Translations under genes and position numbers: made by a program | Notes under the pieces: generated by a model | Databases searched by the model: none | Told to the model about the DNA's origin: nothing | Seen by the model: the letters and a program-made list of their open reading frames with translations, nothing else | Shown: piece by piece, positions 1-6,166 of the stretch | Position numbering within the stretch: position 1 is the stretch's first letter | Layout: each line of letters opens with the position of its first letter | Assembly (NCBI GenBank): GCA_031261145.1 | Contig: JAISJX010000410.1 | Span: forward strand, 1-6,675 | Reading direction: 5' to 3' | DNA length: 6,675 bases | Source of the DNA: Tannerella sp. | GTDB taxonomy: Bacteria; Bacteroidota; Bacteroidia; Bacteroidales; Tannerellaceae

Positions 1-153
1 AAGCGTTTATCTGTTTTTGAATCTTTTCCCGCTCTTTTGCGTTTGCAATGCTTGTAATAATGGGCGAACACGCCGATTTGTTACCTCATTCGGGTGCAAT
101 TTGTCGCAGAAAATTTATATCAACAGAATAACAGGCAGACCGTTCTCTTCCTT

Positions 154-699
154 TTATAATACGTCTTTGTGTTCGAGGCATGTTTTTAATTTTTGCAGGG
201 ACAGCCAGATTTGATTTTTAACGGTTTTCACTGAGATGGACAGTTTGTCTGCTATTTCTTGCTGTCTGAGACCTTTTATCCTGTCCAACAGTAATATCTC
301 CCTGTTACGGGCAGACAGCAGCTTCATACAATTAGACAGAGCGGCTTTAAATTCGGCTGTTTCCATAGAATTATTTTCTTCAGAAAGCGGGATTTCCTGC
401 TTCTCTAACAGCTTCTTATAATTGGTCTCTTTCCGGATGTGATTCAAGGTCATGTTTTTCGCCATTTTGTACAGGTAGCCTGAAACGCTGTCGGTTATCG
501 TTATCTTTTTCCGATCCTGCCATACGTGCAGGAAAAGTTCCTGCACAATATCTTCCGCATCTTCCCGGTTTTCCGTGAGACTATAAACGAATTGGCACAG
601 GGGATGATAGTAGCTTGCAAACAATTTGTTGTAGCTTACATAATCACCTTCTTTGATGCCAGCCATCAATTGGGCGTCTATTTCATTGGATTCATTCAT
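154..699 (-). CDS. ECF-type RNA polymerase sigma-70 factor (Bacteroidota FecI/RpoE-like)
   Basis: This 181-residue protein should bind core RNA polymerase in the cytoplasm and direct it to a small regulon. Two sigma domains are visible. Region 2 covers about residues 22-90, with the core-binding helix DAEDIVQELFLHVW at 47-60 and the aromatic/basic stretch GYLYKMAKNMTLNHIRK at 74-90. Region 4 covers about 127-173, with a helix-turn-helix QQEIADKLSISVKTVKNQI at 146-164. A short acidic linker (about 100-117) replaces region 3, as in ECF factors, and 181 residues is normal for the family. The ATG at 699 is preceded in frame by a TAA four codons upstream, so the start is secure. Bacteroidota members are often followed by a FecR-like anti-sigma gene and a TonB-dependent transporter, but no such gene begins in the 153 bp left here. 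Target genes cannot be inferred. Its A/T-rich composition contrasts with the more G/C-rich metH. Confidence 0.95.
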   Translation of the reverse strand: MNESNEIDAQLMAGIKEGDYVSYNKLFASYYHPLCQFVYSLTENREDAEDIVQELFLHVWQDRKKITITDSVSGYLYKMAKNMTLNHIRKETNYKKLLEKQEIPLSEENNSMETAEFKAALSNCMKLLSARNREILLLDRIKGLRQQEIADKLSISVKTVKNQIWLSLQKLKTCLEHKDVL

Positions 700-722
700 T
701 TGAATTTACGACCTTACGATCG

Positions 723-754
723 CAAAGATAGAATAATATTCTTTATCCTGCCAA
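723..754 (-). promoter_or_regulatory. Promoter of the ECF sigma factor gene (Bacteroidota -33/-7 type)
   Basis: On the minus strand TATCTTTG at 730-723 matches the Bacteroidota -7 consensus TAnnTTTG. A TTGG at 754-751 lies 20 nt upstream, close to the usual spacing of the -33 TTTG element. Transcription would start near 715-718, giving a short leader before the ATG at 699. No Shine-Dalgarno sequence is visible, which is usual in this phylum. The promoter sits directly after the putative terminator of the upstream genes, supporting independent transcription. Confidence 0.65.
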
Positions 755-764
755 TTTAAAGGAC

Positions 765-812
765 AAAAAAAATTTGGAAAGTTGAAAATTATGCCTCATT
801 TTCTACTTTCAA
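765..812 (-). terminator. Putative intrinsic terminator of the Yip1-smpB-metH-small protein unit
   Basis: In the minus-strand transcript, arms GAAAGT-A-GAAAAT (810-798) and ATTTTC-A-ACTTTC (789-777) form two 6-bp helices separated by one A/A mismatch, closed by an 8-nt loop (797-790). The stem is followed by CAAA and then eight T residues (772-765), so the U-tract lies on the correct side only for minus-strand transcription. The stem is A/T-rich and therefore weak, but its position about 70 bp after the stop of the 64-residue gene and just before the sigma promoter fits a transcription-unit boundary. Confidence 0.65.
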
Positions 813-882
813 GTCCCAATTGAATCAGATTCCAACCGTCCAACTGAAAAAATACCGGTTAAAGATACGCTATTCTTCGACG

Positions 883-1077
883 TTATTCTTCATCAGACCA
901 ATCCATCGGATTCTTACGGTCATACGTCTTTTTGGAGCGGTGTACTTTTTTATAGGACACCGGATGACCGTAATCTTCAATTTCCATTTCACGGCTGGCT
1001 TTACGGTTGGCTTTGATGTAATCCGCCTGTGTGAAGTGTCTTGCTTTTGTTTTTCCCATTTCTAATTCAATCTTCAT
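883..1077 (-). CDS. Small basic hypothetical protein translationally coupled to metH
   Basis: This encodes a 64-residue protein of unknown function. Its ATG (1077-1075) overlaps the metH TGA (1076-1074) in an ATGA junction, the classic arrangement for translational coupling, which makes it unlikely to be a chance ORF. The protein has no membrane segment, signal peptide or cysteine. It is rich in Lys/Arg (15) and Asp/Glu (12), with basic clusters around residues 22-29 (KANRKASR) and 43-55 (KK..R.KK...RK) and an acidic tail ending WSDEE. A second in-frame ATG at residue 7 (MGKTKARHF) is an alternative start, but the overlap favours the first. The composition suggests nucleic-acid, ribosome or protein binding, but that is inference. 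I have a general impression that similar short proteins with an 'ADYIKAxRKASRE' core occur in Bacteroidota, but I cannot verify it here. Confidence 0.72.
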   Translation of the reverse strand: MKIELEMGKTKARHFTQADYIKANRKASREMEIEDYGHPVSYKKVHRSKKTYDRKNPMDWSDEE

Positions 1078-4000
1078 AGATTCTTACTCAAAAACTTCCG
1101 GAGGGTATCCGGAGATTCATGGCGACGGGCCGCATAATCTTGCAACTGCTCGTCGGAAATACGACCAATCATAAAATAACGGGCATCAGGATGAGCAAAA
1201 TAGAAACCGGCTACGGTGGCTGTTGGCTCCATAGCTCCATTTTCGGTCAAACGGATACCTGTATTTTTTAATTGCAACAATTTATCTAATGCAAATATCG
1301 TCCGCTGGTCGGGTAACGATGGATAACCGACCGCAGGACGAATGCCCTGATAGGGCGTTTTGAACAGTTCGGGTATGGTGAACGCTTCGCCGGCGGCATA
1401 CCCCCAGTACGTTTTGCGCACCTGCTCGTGAAGATATTCGGCGGCAGCTTCCGCCAAACGGTCTGTCAGCGTCTGAAGCAAAAGCTGACGGTAGCTGTCG
1501 CCTTCTTTTTCAAATAATTCATTCATAGCCTCTAAACCATCTCCGGCTGTTACGGCAAAAACACCGAGATAGTCTGTACGCCCTTCCGAAGCAGGCATCA
1601 CATAGTCGGCCAAAGAGTAATAGATATTTTCCTTATTCGCAGACTGCTGGCGCAAAACGGGGATGACTTCCCCTCCCAGATGAATATCGTCGCCGTCGCT
1701 CACGGCCGGGAAAATCCCATAAAGCGCCTTGTAACTCACCTGTGATTCAACTATCTGTCCCAGTAAGGCTTGAGCATCCCTGTACAAACGGATGGCCTCT
1801 GCCGCTTTGGCCTGTTCTTCCGCCGGTCTTTGGGCAATCCATGCGGTGCGACAGCTCTCGCAATCATGCACTTGCGACAAATCGCCATACTGTCCGCTCA
1901 AACGCCATGCTACGAAAAAGAAAGTCCAATGGATATAAGGGAGTAGCGTTTCCACCGGGATAGAGATTTGCTGTACACCGGTTTGCCGGGGAGTTACGGG
2001 TTTATACGAAGCCCAGTCGATGGCCGGACGATGTGCGCGGGCATCTGCCAGCGGACGTAAATCATTCGTATGTTGTTCTTTCAGATTGCGCAACGCTTCG
2101 TATTCTGCATTCAGTTCGCGGATATACTGCTCCCGCGTGGCAGGGTTCAGCAACTTTGCCATAATCAATGGATTTTGCGAAGCGTCCGTCACGTGAATGA
2201 CCGGATGCTCATAGTGGGGCGCAATTTTCAGCGCGGTATGCAGCTTGGAAGTCGTCGCCCCTCCTACCATAATTGGGGTATGCTGCCCGGCTTTCTGCAT
2301 CTCGCCTGCCACGTGCGCCATTTCGTCCAGCGAGGGGGTAATCAGCCCGGATAAGCAAAGGACATCCGGTTTCTCCCGTATGACGGTCTGTATAATAACA
2401 TCGGCGGGCACCATTACGCCCAAGTCGATCACTTCGTAATTATTACAGGATAACACGATGGAAACGATGTTTTTACCAATATCATGTACGTCGCCTTTCA
2501 CGGTGGCAAACACAACTTTTCCCTTTTTGGATGCGCCGGAGAAGGATTTCCCGGCTTCGATGGCGGGTTGCAGAATCGCCACGGCTTTTTTCATCGTACG
2601 GGCGGTTTTCACCACTTGCGGAAGGAACATTTTCCCTGCGCCAAACAGTTCGCCGACCTTATTCATCCCGCCCATCAGCGGGCCGTCAATAATGTCCACC
2701 GCCCGGCTGTAATGCGTCAGAGCCTCCTGCAGATCAGCCTCCAGACAGTCGCCGATACCTTTCATCAGCGCATATTCCAGACGTTCGTTCAACGGCAGTT
2801 CACGCCACAAATCATTGGCGCTTTCCTTCCCGGCAACCACATCCTGCGTATGTTCCTGTGCGTACGTGATTAAATCTTCGGCGGCATCCGGACGGCGCGC
2901 CAGTATCACATCCTCCAATAATGTACGCAAAGAAGGCTCTATATCTTCATAAAGAACTACGGACGACGGATTTACAATTCCCATATCCATTCCTTCCCGA
3001 ATGGCGTGATAAAGAAATACGGCGTGCATGGCTTCCCGCACATAGTTACTGCCGCGAAAAGAGAACGACAAATTACTCACTCCGCCACTCACTTTGGCAA
3101 ACGGCAGGTTTTGTTTTATCCATGTCACAGCTTGTATAAAATCAAGCCCATAGCGGTTGTGCTCAGCCATACCGGTTGCAATCGCCAGTACATTCGGGTC
3201 AAAAATAATATCCTGTGGCGGAAAGCCGACTCGCCCGGTCAACAACTTGTAAGCGCGTTCGCAGACGGCAATCTTCCGTTCGTACGTATCCGCCTGCCCC
3301 TGTTCGTCAAAGGCCATTACCACAACGGCTGCTCCCAACCGGCGCACCCGTGCGGCATATTTCAGGAATGCCGCTTCGCCCTCTTTCAGGCTGATGGAAT
3401 TGACGATGCTTTTCCCTTGCACACAGAGCAATCCCTGTTCGATAACGTCCCATTTGGACGAATCAATCATCACGGGTACGCGGGTAATCTCCGGCTCTGA
3501 CGCTATCAGGTTCAGGAAGGTGGTCATTTCCTGAGCCGCCTCCAACAAGCCGTCGTCCATGTTAATATCAAGCACTTGCGCCCCATCTTCCACCTGCTTG
3601 CGGGCAATGCTCAAAGCCTCGTCATACTTCTTTTCCTTAATCAGGCGCAGGAACTTACGCGAACCGGCGACATTACACCGTTCGCCGATATTCACAAAAT
3701 TATTTTCCGGCTTTACCTCCAATAATTCAAGTCCGGACAACCATAACGATTCCGGCCGCGCAATCGGTTGATGTGGCTTAGCCCCCTTTACCAGCGCCGG
3801 ATACAGGGCGATATGCTCCGGCGTCGTACCGCAGCATCCGCCAATGATATTGACTAATCCTTCATCCACAAATGACTGGATATGCCCGGCCATGGTTTCC
3901 GGCGTTTCATCATATTCTCCGAGACTGTTCGGCAGCCCGGCATTCGGGTGAGCGCTGATATAATAAGGCGCTATTTGTGACAATTCCCGCAGGTATGGCT

Positions 4001-4802
4001 TCATATCCGACGCCCCGAAAGAACAGTTAAGCCCTACACTGATGAGATTTGCGTGTTGTATCGACGCAAGAAAAGCAGGCAGCGTCTGTCCGGAGAACGA
4101 CCGCCCACCTTTACCCGACAAGGTCAGCGAAAGCATAACCGGCAGGTCTCTACCCGATTCACGTATCACGGTTCCGGTAGCTTCCAGCGCCGCTTTTGCA
4201 TTCAGCGTATCAAATACCGTCTCTATCAGGACTATATCAATCCCGCTGTCCACTAAACCGGTTATCTGTTCTTTATAAGCATTATATAAATCCATATAGG
4301 TAACAGAGCGGTAAGCCGGATTGCTCACATCCGGGCCGATCGAAACCGTTTTATTCGTAGGGCCGACCGAACCGGCCACAAAAACCGTCCGTCCGGGATG
4401 TTCCGCCATAAATGTATCCGCCACATTCCTGGCCAATTGTCCCGCACACCGGTTCATCTCCCCGGCATACGCCTGCAGACCGTAATCCGCCATGGATATA
4501 GCGGTGGCATTAAACGTATTCGTGGAAAAAATATCCGCGCCGGCATCCAAATATTGCCGGTGGATAGCGCCTATCACATCAGGCCGGGTAATGGAAAGCA
4601 AATCGTTATTCCCCTTCTGGTCAGACGGAAAGCCGGCAAAACGTTCGCCCCGGTAGTCCTTTTCCGTCAATTTATATCGCTGTATCATCGAACCCATGCC
4701 GCCGTCAAGAATCAAAATACGTTCTTTCAGTAACGCTTCAATGCGTTGTCTAACACTGTTTGATGCTGACTTCTCTATATTTTTTGTATTTAAGTTACTC
4801 AT
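1074..4802 (-). CDS. metH: Cobalamin-dependent methionine synthase (5-methyltetrahydrofolate-homocysteine methyltransferase)
   Basis: This cytoplasmic enzyme transfers the methyl group of 5-methyltetrahydrofolate through cob(I)alamin to homocysteine, giving methionine and tetrahydrofolate. At 1242 residues it is complete and close to the 1227 of E. coli MetH, with all four modules. The homocysteine domain (about 17-345) opens with ILDGGMGSMIQ and carries the zinc ligands Cys260 (GLNCSFGA) and Cys323/Cys324 (GGCCGTTPEH). The folate domain (about 369-630) starts FVNIGERCNVAGSRKF. The cobalamin cap and binding domains (about 665-895) hold DVHDIGKNIV with axial His773, then SGLITPSLDEM and GGATTS. 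The reactivation domain (about 910-1242) has RPAVGYPSLPD, with Arg1155, Gly1159 and Tyr1160 at the AdoMet-binding site. A Cys-rich insertion (CESC, 981-984) is unlike E. coli. The ATG at 4802 lies 11 bp after smpB. No cobalamin riboswitch fits in that gap. Confidence 0.98.
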   Translation of the reverse strand: MSNLNTKNIEKSASNSVRQRIEALLKERILILDGGMGSMIQRYKLTEKDYRGERFAGFPSDQKGNNDLLSITRPDVIGAIHRQYLDAGADIFSTNTFNATAISMADYGLQAYAGEMNRCAGQLARNVADTFMAEHPGRTVFVAGSVGPTNKTVSIGPDVSNPAYRSVTYMDLYNAYKEQITGLVDSGIDIVLIETVFDTLNAKAALEATGTVIRESGRDLPVMLSLTLSGKGGRSFSGQTLPAFLASIQHANLISVGLNCSFGASDMKPYLRELSQIAPYYISAHPNAGLPNSLGEYDETPETMAGHIQSFVDEGLVNIIGGCCGTTPEHIALYPALVKGAKPHQPIARPESLWLSGLELLEVKPENNFVNIGERCNVAGSRKFLRLIKEKKYDEALSIARKQVEDGAQVLDINMDDGLLEAAQEMTTFLNLIASEPEITRVPVMIDSSKWDVIEQGLLCVQGKSIVNSISLKEGEAAFLKYAARVRRLGAAVVVMAFDEQGQADTYERKIAVCERAYKLLTGRVGFPPQDIIFDPNVLAIATGMAEHNRYGLDFIQAVTWIKQNLPFAKVSGGVSNLSFSFRGSNYVREAMHAVFLYHAIREGMDMGIVNPSSVVLYEDIEPSLRTLLEDVILARRPDAAEDLITYAQEHTQDVVAGKESANDLWRELPLNERLEYALMKGIGDCLEADLQEALTHYSRAVDIIDGPLMGGMNKVGELFGAGKMFLPQVVKTARTMKKAVAILQPAIEAGKSFSGASKKGKVVFATVKGDVHDIGKNIVSIVLSCNNYEVIDLGVMVPADVIIQTVIREKPDVLCLSGLITPSLDEMAHVAGEMQKAGQHTPIMVGGATTSKLHTALKIAPHYEHPVIHVTDASQNPLIMAKLLNPATREQYIRELNAEYEALRNLKEQHTNDLRPLADARAHRPAIDWASYKPVTPRQTGVQQISIPVETLLPYIHWTFFFVAWRLSGQYGDLSQVHDCESCRTAWIAQRPAEEQAKAAEAIRLYRDAQALLGQIVESQVSYKALYGIFPAVSDGDDIHLGGEVIPVLRQQSANKENIYYSLADYVMPASEGRTDYLGVFAVTAGDGLEAMNELFEKEGDSYRQLLLQTLTDRLAEAAAEYLHEQVRKTYWGYAAGEAFTIPELFKTPYQGIRPAVGYPSLPDQRTIFALDKLLQLKNTGIRLTENGAMEPTATVAGFYFAHPDARYFMIGRISDEQLQDYAARRHESPDTLRKFLSKNL

Positions 4803-4813
4803 TATAAAAACTC

Positions 4814-5278
4814 TTAATGCTTAAAAGCCCTGTCCATTTCCCGCTTGTCGTCGCGCTCCCTCATGGACTCCCGTTTATCATATTCTTTCTTTCCTTTGGC
4901 AATGGATACAACCACTTTGACCAATCCTTTCTCGTTGATAAACAAACGGATGGGTACTATCGTAAAACCGCTGTTTTTGGCAGCCGATTCAATTTTCCGT
5001 ATCTCTTTTTTGTTCAGTAATAACTTGCGGTCGCGTCGCGCCGGGTGATTATTATAAGTACCGTAAAAATATTCGGCAATATACATGTTTTTCACCCAGA
5101 CCTCGCCTCTCTCCACCACGCAAAACGTATCTACCAGACTGGCTTTGCCTAACCTTATGGACTTTATCTCCGTCCCGGTCAAGACAATGCCCGCCGTAAA
5201 TGTTTCGAGCAGTTCGTAATCGAACGTCGCCCGTTTATTTTTTATCTGAATATGATTGTTTAATTTTTCTGTCCCCAC
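4814..5278 (-). CDS. smpB: SsrA (tmRNA)-binding protein SmpB
   Basis: SmpB binds tmRNA and brings it to ribosomes stalled on broken messages, so that the nascent chain is tagged for degradation and the ribosome is released. The 154-residue product has the usual length and the complete family pattern. It contains [22 protein letters not shown] near residue 12, [19 protein letters not shown] at 34-52, the conserved [13 protein letters not shown] at 76-88, and [17 protein letters not shown] at 107-123. The C-terminal tail begins [11 protein letters not shown] and is rich in Lys and Arg; this tail enters the mRNA channel in known SmpB structures. The start is GTG at 5278: an in-frame TGA lies four codons upstream, the nearest ATG (5291) is in another frame, and the homology would be cut by any later start. 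It sits 47 bp after the Yip1-like gene and 11 bp before metH. The tmRNA gene ssrA is not in the window. Confidence 0.97.
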   Translation of the reverse strand: MGTEKLNNHIQIKNKRATFDYELLETFTAGIVLTGTEIKSIRLGKASLVDTFCVVERGEVWVKNMYIAEYFYGTYNNHPARRDRKLLLNKKEIRKIESAAKNSGFTIVPIRLFINEKGLVKVVVSIAKGKKEYDKRESMRERDDKREMDRAFKH

Positions 5279-5325
5279 AACGTACTTTCATTTTAAATGT
5301 AAATTCTTTCGCCCTCTCAAGCGGT

Positions 5326-5892
5326 TTAATATCTAAGCCCCGGCATTAACATCCTTAGAAATAATTCAATAGCCATTGGCGTCGCCAGCACAAGAACGGA
5401 TGCGATTGCGGTAAATTTAAACCGTTGGTCTTCCGCTATCCCCATATACGACACCGCGCCTTCCCAGATAATATACACCGTATATAACACAAACACACGG
5501 AGAAAGATAAATTCGGGCAGCAAAGCCAATAGAATATTCAGGAGAAACATCAGGGAAGACGAGTATCCCACAAAATACCGGATAAGTTTTGTATCTTTAG
5601 GTTGCTTAAAAAAGCTCTGCCAAACCTCATTCATCATGTAAACGCCTAAGAAAAAACCTCCGAACGATGAAACCAGAATCATGATAGATGATTTCAAAGC
5701 AACCTGAAAATCAAATTCTTTGCGCGTAAACAGCACACCCACGAAAGCAGCCAAAGCCATGAGACCAATCAACGGATATACAAAGCGAGAAAGAAACGTT
5801 TCTTCATCTTCCTCCCGCCGTCTCAATTTGTCCCACGCTTCCGCCGGTTTAATAACAAGGCTAAACAGCCGACTAAATATATCTTTATACAT
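5326..5892 (-). CDS. Yip1-family-like multi-pass inner-membrane protein
   Basis: This 188-residue protein has about five predicted hydrophobic helices, near residues 37-56, 66-88, 107-126, 128-146 and 160-183, after a short charged cytoplasmic N-terminus. The opening pattern MYKDIFSRLFSLVIKPAEAWDKLRRRE resembles the 'P..aw..i..e' start of bacterial Yip1-domain proteins, as do the length and helix layout. In Bacteroidota such proteins are widely annotated as Yip1 family, but a molecular function is not established. There is no cleavable signal peptide and no catalytic motif that I can recognise. The ATG at 5892 follows a candidate promoter -7 box by about 20 bp, making this the probable first gene of the unit with smpB (47 bp downstream) and metH. 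The family call is by pattern only; the membrane nature is secure. Confidence 0.82.
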   Translation of the reverse strand: MYKDIFSRLFSLVIKPAEAWDKLRRREEDEETFLSRFVYPLIGLMALAAFVGVLFTRKEFDFQVALKSSIMILVSSFGGFFLGVYMMNEVWQSFFKQPKDTKLIRYFVGYSSSLMFLLNILLALLPEFIFLRVFVLYTVYIIWEGAVSYMGIAEDQRFKFTAIASVLVLATPMAIELFLRMLMPGLRY

Positions 5893-5914
5893 AGCTCAAT
5901 CTTCTATGAGTGCA

Positions 5915-5922
5915 CAAAAGTA
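5915..5922 (-). promoter_or_regulatory. Putative -7 box driving the Yip1-like/smpB/metH unit
   Basis: TACTTTTG on the minus strand (5922-5915) matches the Bacteroidota TAnnTTTG -7 consensus and lies 22 bp upstream of the ATG at 5892, so the leader would be only about 15-20 nt. The -33 element is poor: around 5941-5946 there is only CCTTTT, and the clear TTTG further upstream (5952-5949) is 26 nt away. A palindrome GTGCAC (5910-5915) overlaps the downstream edge of the box. The leader is too short for a riboswitch. Confidence 0.55.
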
Positions 5923-5938
5923 TGAAAAATATGAAAAA
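5921..5938. repeat. Perfect tandem duplication of a 9-bp unit in a promoter spacer
   Basis: TATGAAAAA occurs twice back to back (5921-5929 and 5930-5938). It occupies the region between the expected -33 and -7 elements of the minus-strand promoter and overlaps the -7 box by two bases. Such a repeat could change copy number by replication slippage and alter promoter spacing; that role is inference. Confidence 0.6.
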
Positions 5939-5977
5939 GAAAAGGCGACAAATGTTTTTATTTTTGAAACAGAATCA

Positions 5978-5994
5978 GATTTAACAGTTGAATC
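5978..5994. promoter_or_regulatory. 17-bp dyad in the divergent intergenic region, possible operator
   Basis: GATTtAACaGTTgAATC has seven of eight base pairs symmetric about position 5986. It lies between the two divergent promoters, about 60 bp upstream of the expected start of the plus-strand transcript, where an activator or repressor dimer could bind. No regulator is identified, and a match of this size could arise by chance in A/T-rich DNA. Confidence 0.3.
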
Positions 5995-6003
5995 GGCGGT
6001 ATG

Positions 6004-6037
6004 ATTGCGGATAATCGTTCTATTTTTCGTACTTTTG
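6004..6037 (+). promoter_or_regulatory. Promoter of the right-hand discoidin-domain gene
   Basis: TACTTTTG at 6030-6037 matches the Bacteroidota -7 consensus TAnnTTTG. ATTG at 6004-6007 is a possible -33 element, with a 22-nt gap that is slightly longer than usual. Transcription would start near 6042-6045, leaving a leader of roughly 120 nt before the ATG at 6167. The imperfect -33 box suggests help from an activator. Confidence 0.55.
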
Positions 6038-6047
6038 CAACGATTAT
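6011..6047. promoter_or_regulatory. Perfect 9-bp inverted repeat straddling the -7 box, candidate operator
   Basis: ATAATCGTT (6011-6019) and AACGATTAT (6039-6047) are exact reverse complements separated by 19 bp that contain the -7 box TACTTTTG. One arm sits between the -33 and -7 elements and the other covers the expected transcription start. A dimeric repressor bound to both arms would block the promoter. Arm centres are 28 bp apart, just under three helical turns. The symmetry is seen directly; the operator role is inference. Confidence 0.45.
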
Positions 6048-6061
6048 TTCAGTCGGAATTA

Positions 6062-6140
6062 ATGAACTTCGTTTCAATTGGGATAGTCCACTCAAAAACA
6101 GGTCAAAAGATGACCTTATGAGAAAAAAATGAATTTTTAG
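6062..6140 (+). other. Short overlapping upstream ORFs in the leader of the right-hand gene
   Basis: The leader contains a 19-codon ORF (6062-6121, peptide MNFVSIGIVHSKTGQKMTL), then MRKK (6118-6132) and MNF (6129-6140). Each start overlaps the preceding stop (ATGA at 6118-6121 and again at 6129-6132). The last stop is 26 bp before the main ATG. No strong ribosome-binding site precedes any of them, so they may be chance features; if translated they could act as a leader affecting the downstream gene. Confidence 0.25.
6100..6116 (+). other. Small hairpin in the leader of the right-hand gene
   Basis: AGGTCA (6100-6105) and TGACCT (6111-6116) form a perfect 6-bp stem around a 5-nt loop AAAGA. 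It lacks a following U-tract, so it is not an intrinsic terminator for the plus strand. It is enclosed by a longer-range pairing of GAACTTC (6064-6070) with GAAGTTC (6140-6146), so the leader may fold as a compact structure. Confidence 0.35.
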
Positions 6141-6166
6141 AAGTTCCCATTATAAACTATTATCAA

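Noticed and set aside
63..74. GGCG-AACA-CGCC hairpin as a terminator for the sigma factor gene
   Set aside because: The stem is only 4 bp and no T-run follows in the minus-strand transcript, so it does not meet the pattern of an intrinsic terminator.
17..214. 65-codon plus-strand ORF at the left end
   Set aside because: It overlaps the 3' end of the sigma factor gene on the opposite strand, is Cys/Asn/Phe-rich with no recognisable pattern, and has no promoter.
820..1065. 81-codon plus-strand ORF opposite the small protein gene
   Set aside because: It is antisense to the 64-residue ORF, which has the stronger case through its ATGA overlap with metH. Its Phe/Ile-rich composition is typical of a shadow frame.
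3006..3500. 164-codon plus-strand ORF inside metH
   Set aside because: It is fully antisense to the conserved folate-binding region of metH, and its translation shows no domain pattern. Long antisense frames are expected opposite a G/C-rich gene.
4803..4813. Cobalamin or SAM riboswitch controlling metH
   Set aside because: Only 11 bp separate smpB from metH, and the leader of the first gene of the unit is about 20 nt. There is no room for such an element.
5279..5325. Separate promoter for smpB (TACATTTA near 5298)
   Set aside because: The -7 match lacks the final G of TAnnTTTG and no -33 element lies at the usual spacing. Read-through from the upstream gene is simpler.
5720..6004. 94-codon plus-strand ORF crossing the Yip1-like gene start and the intergenic region
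   Set aside because: It overlaps the membrane protein gene in antisense, is Ser/Arg-rich without a pattern, and covers both promoter elements of the minus-strand unit.
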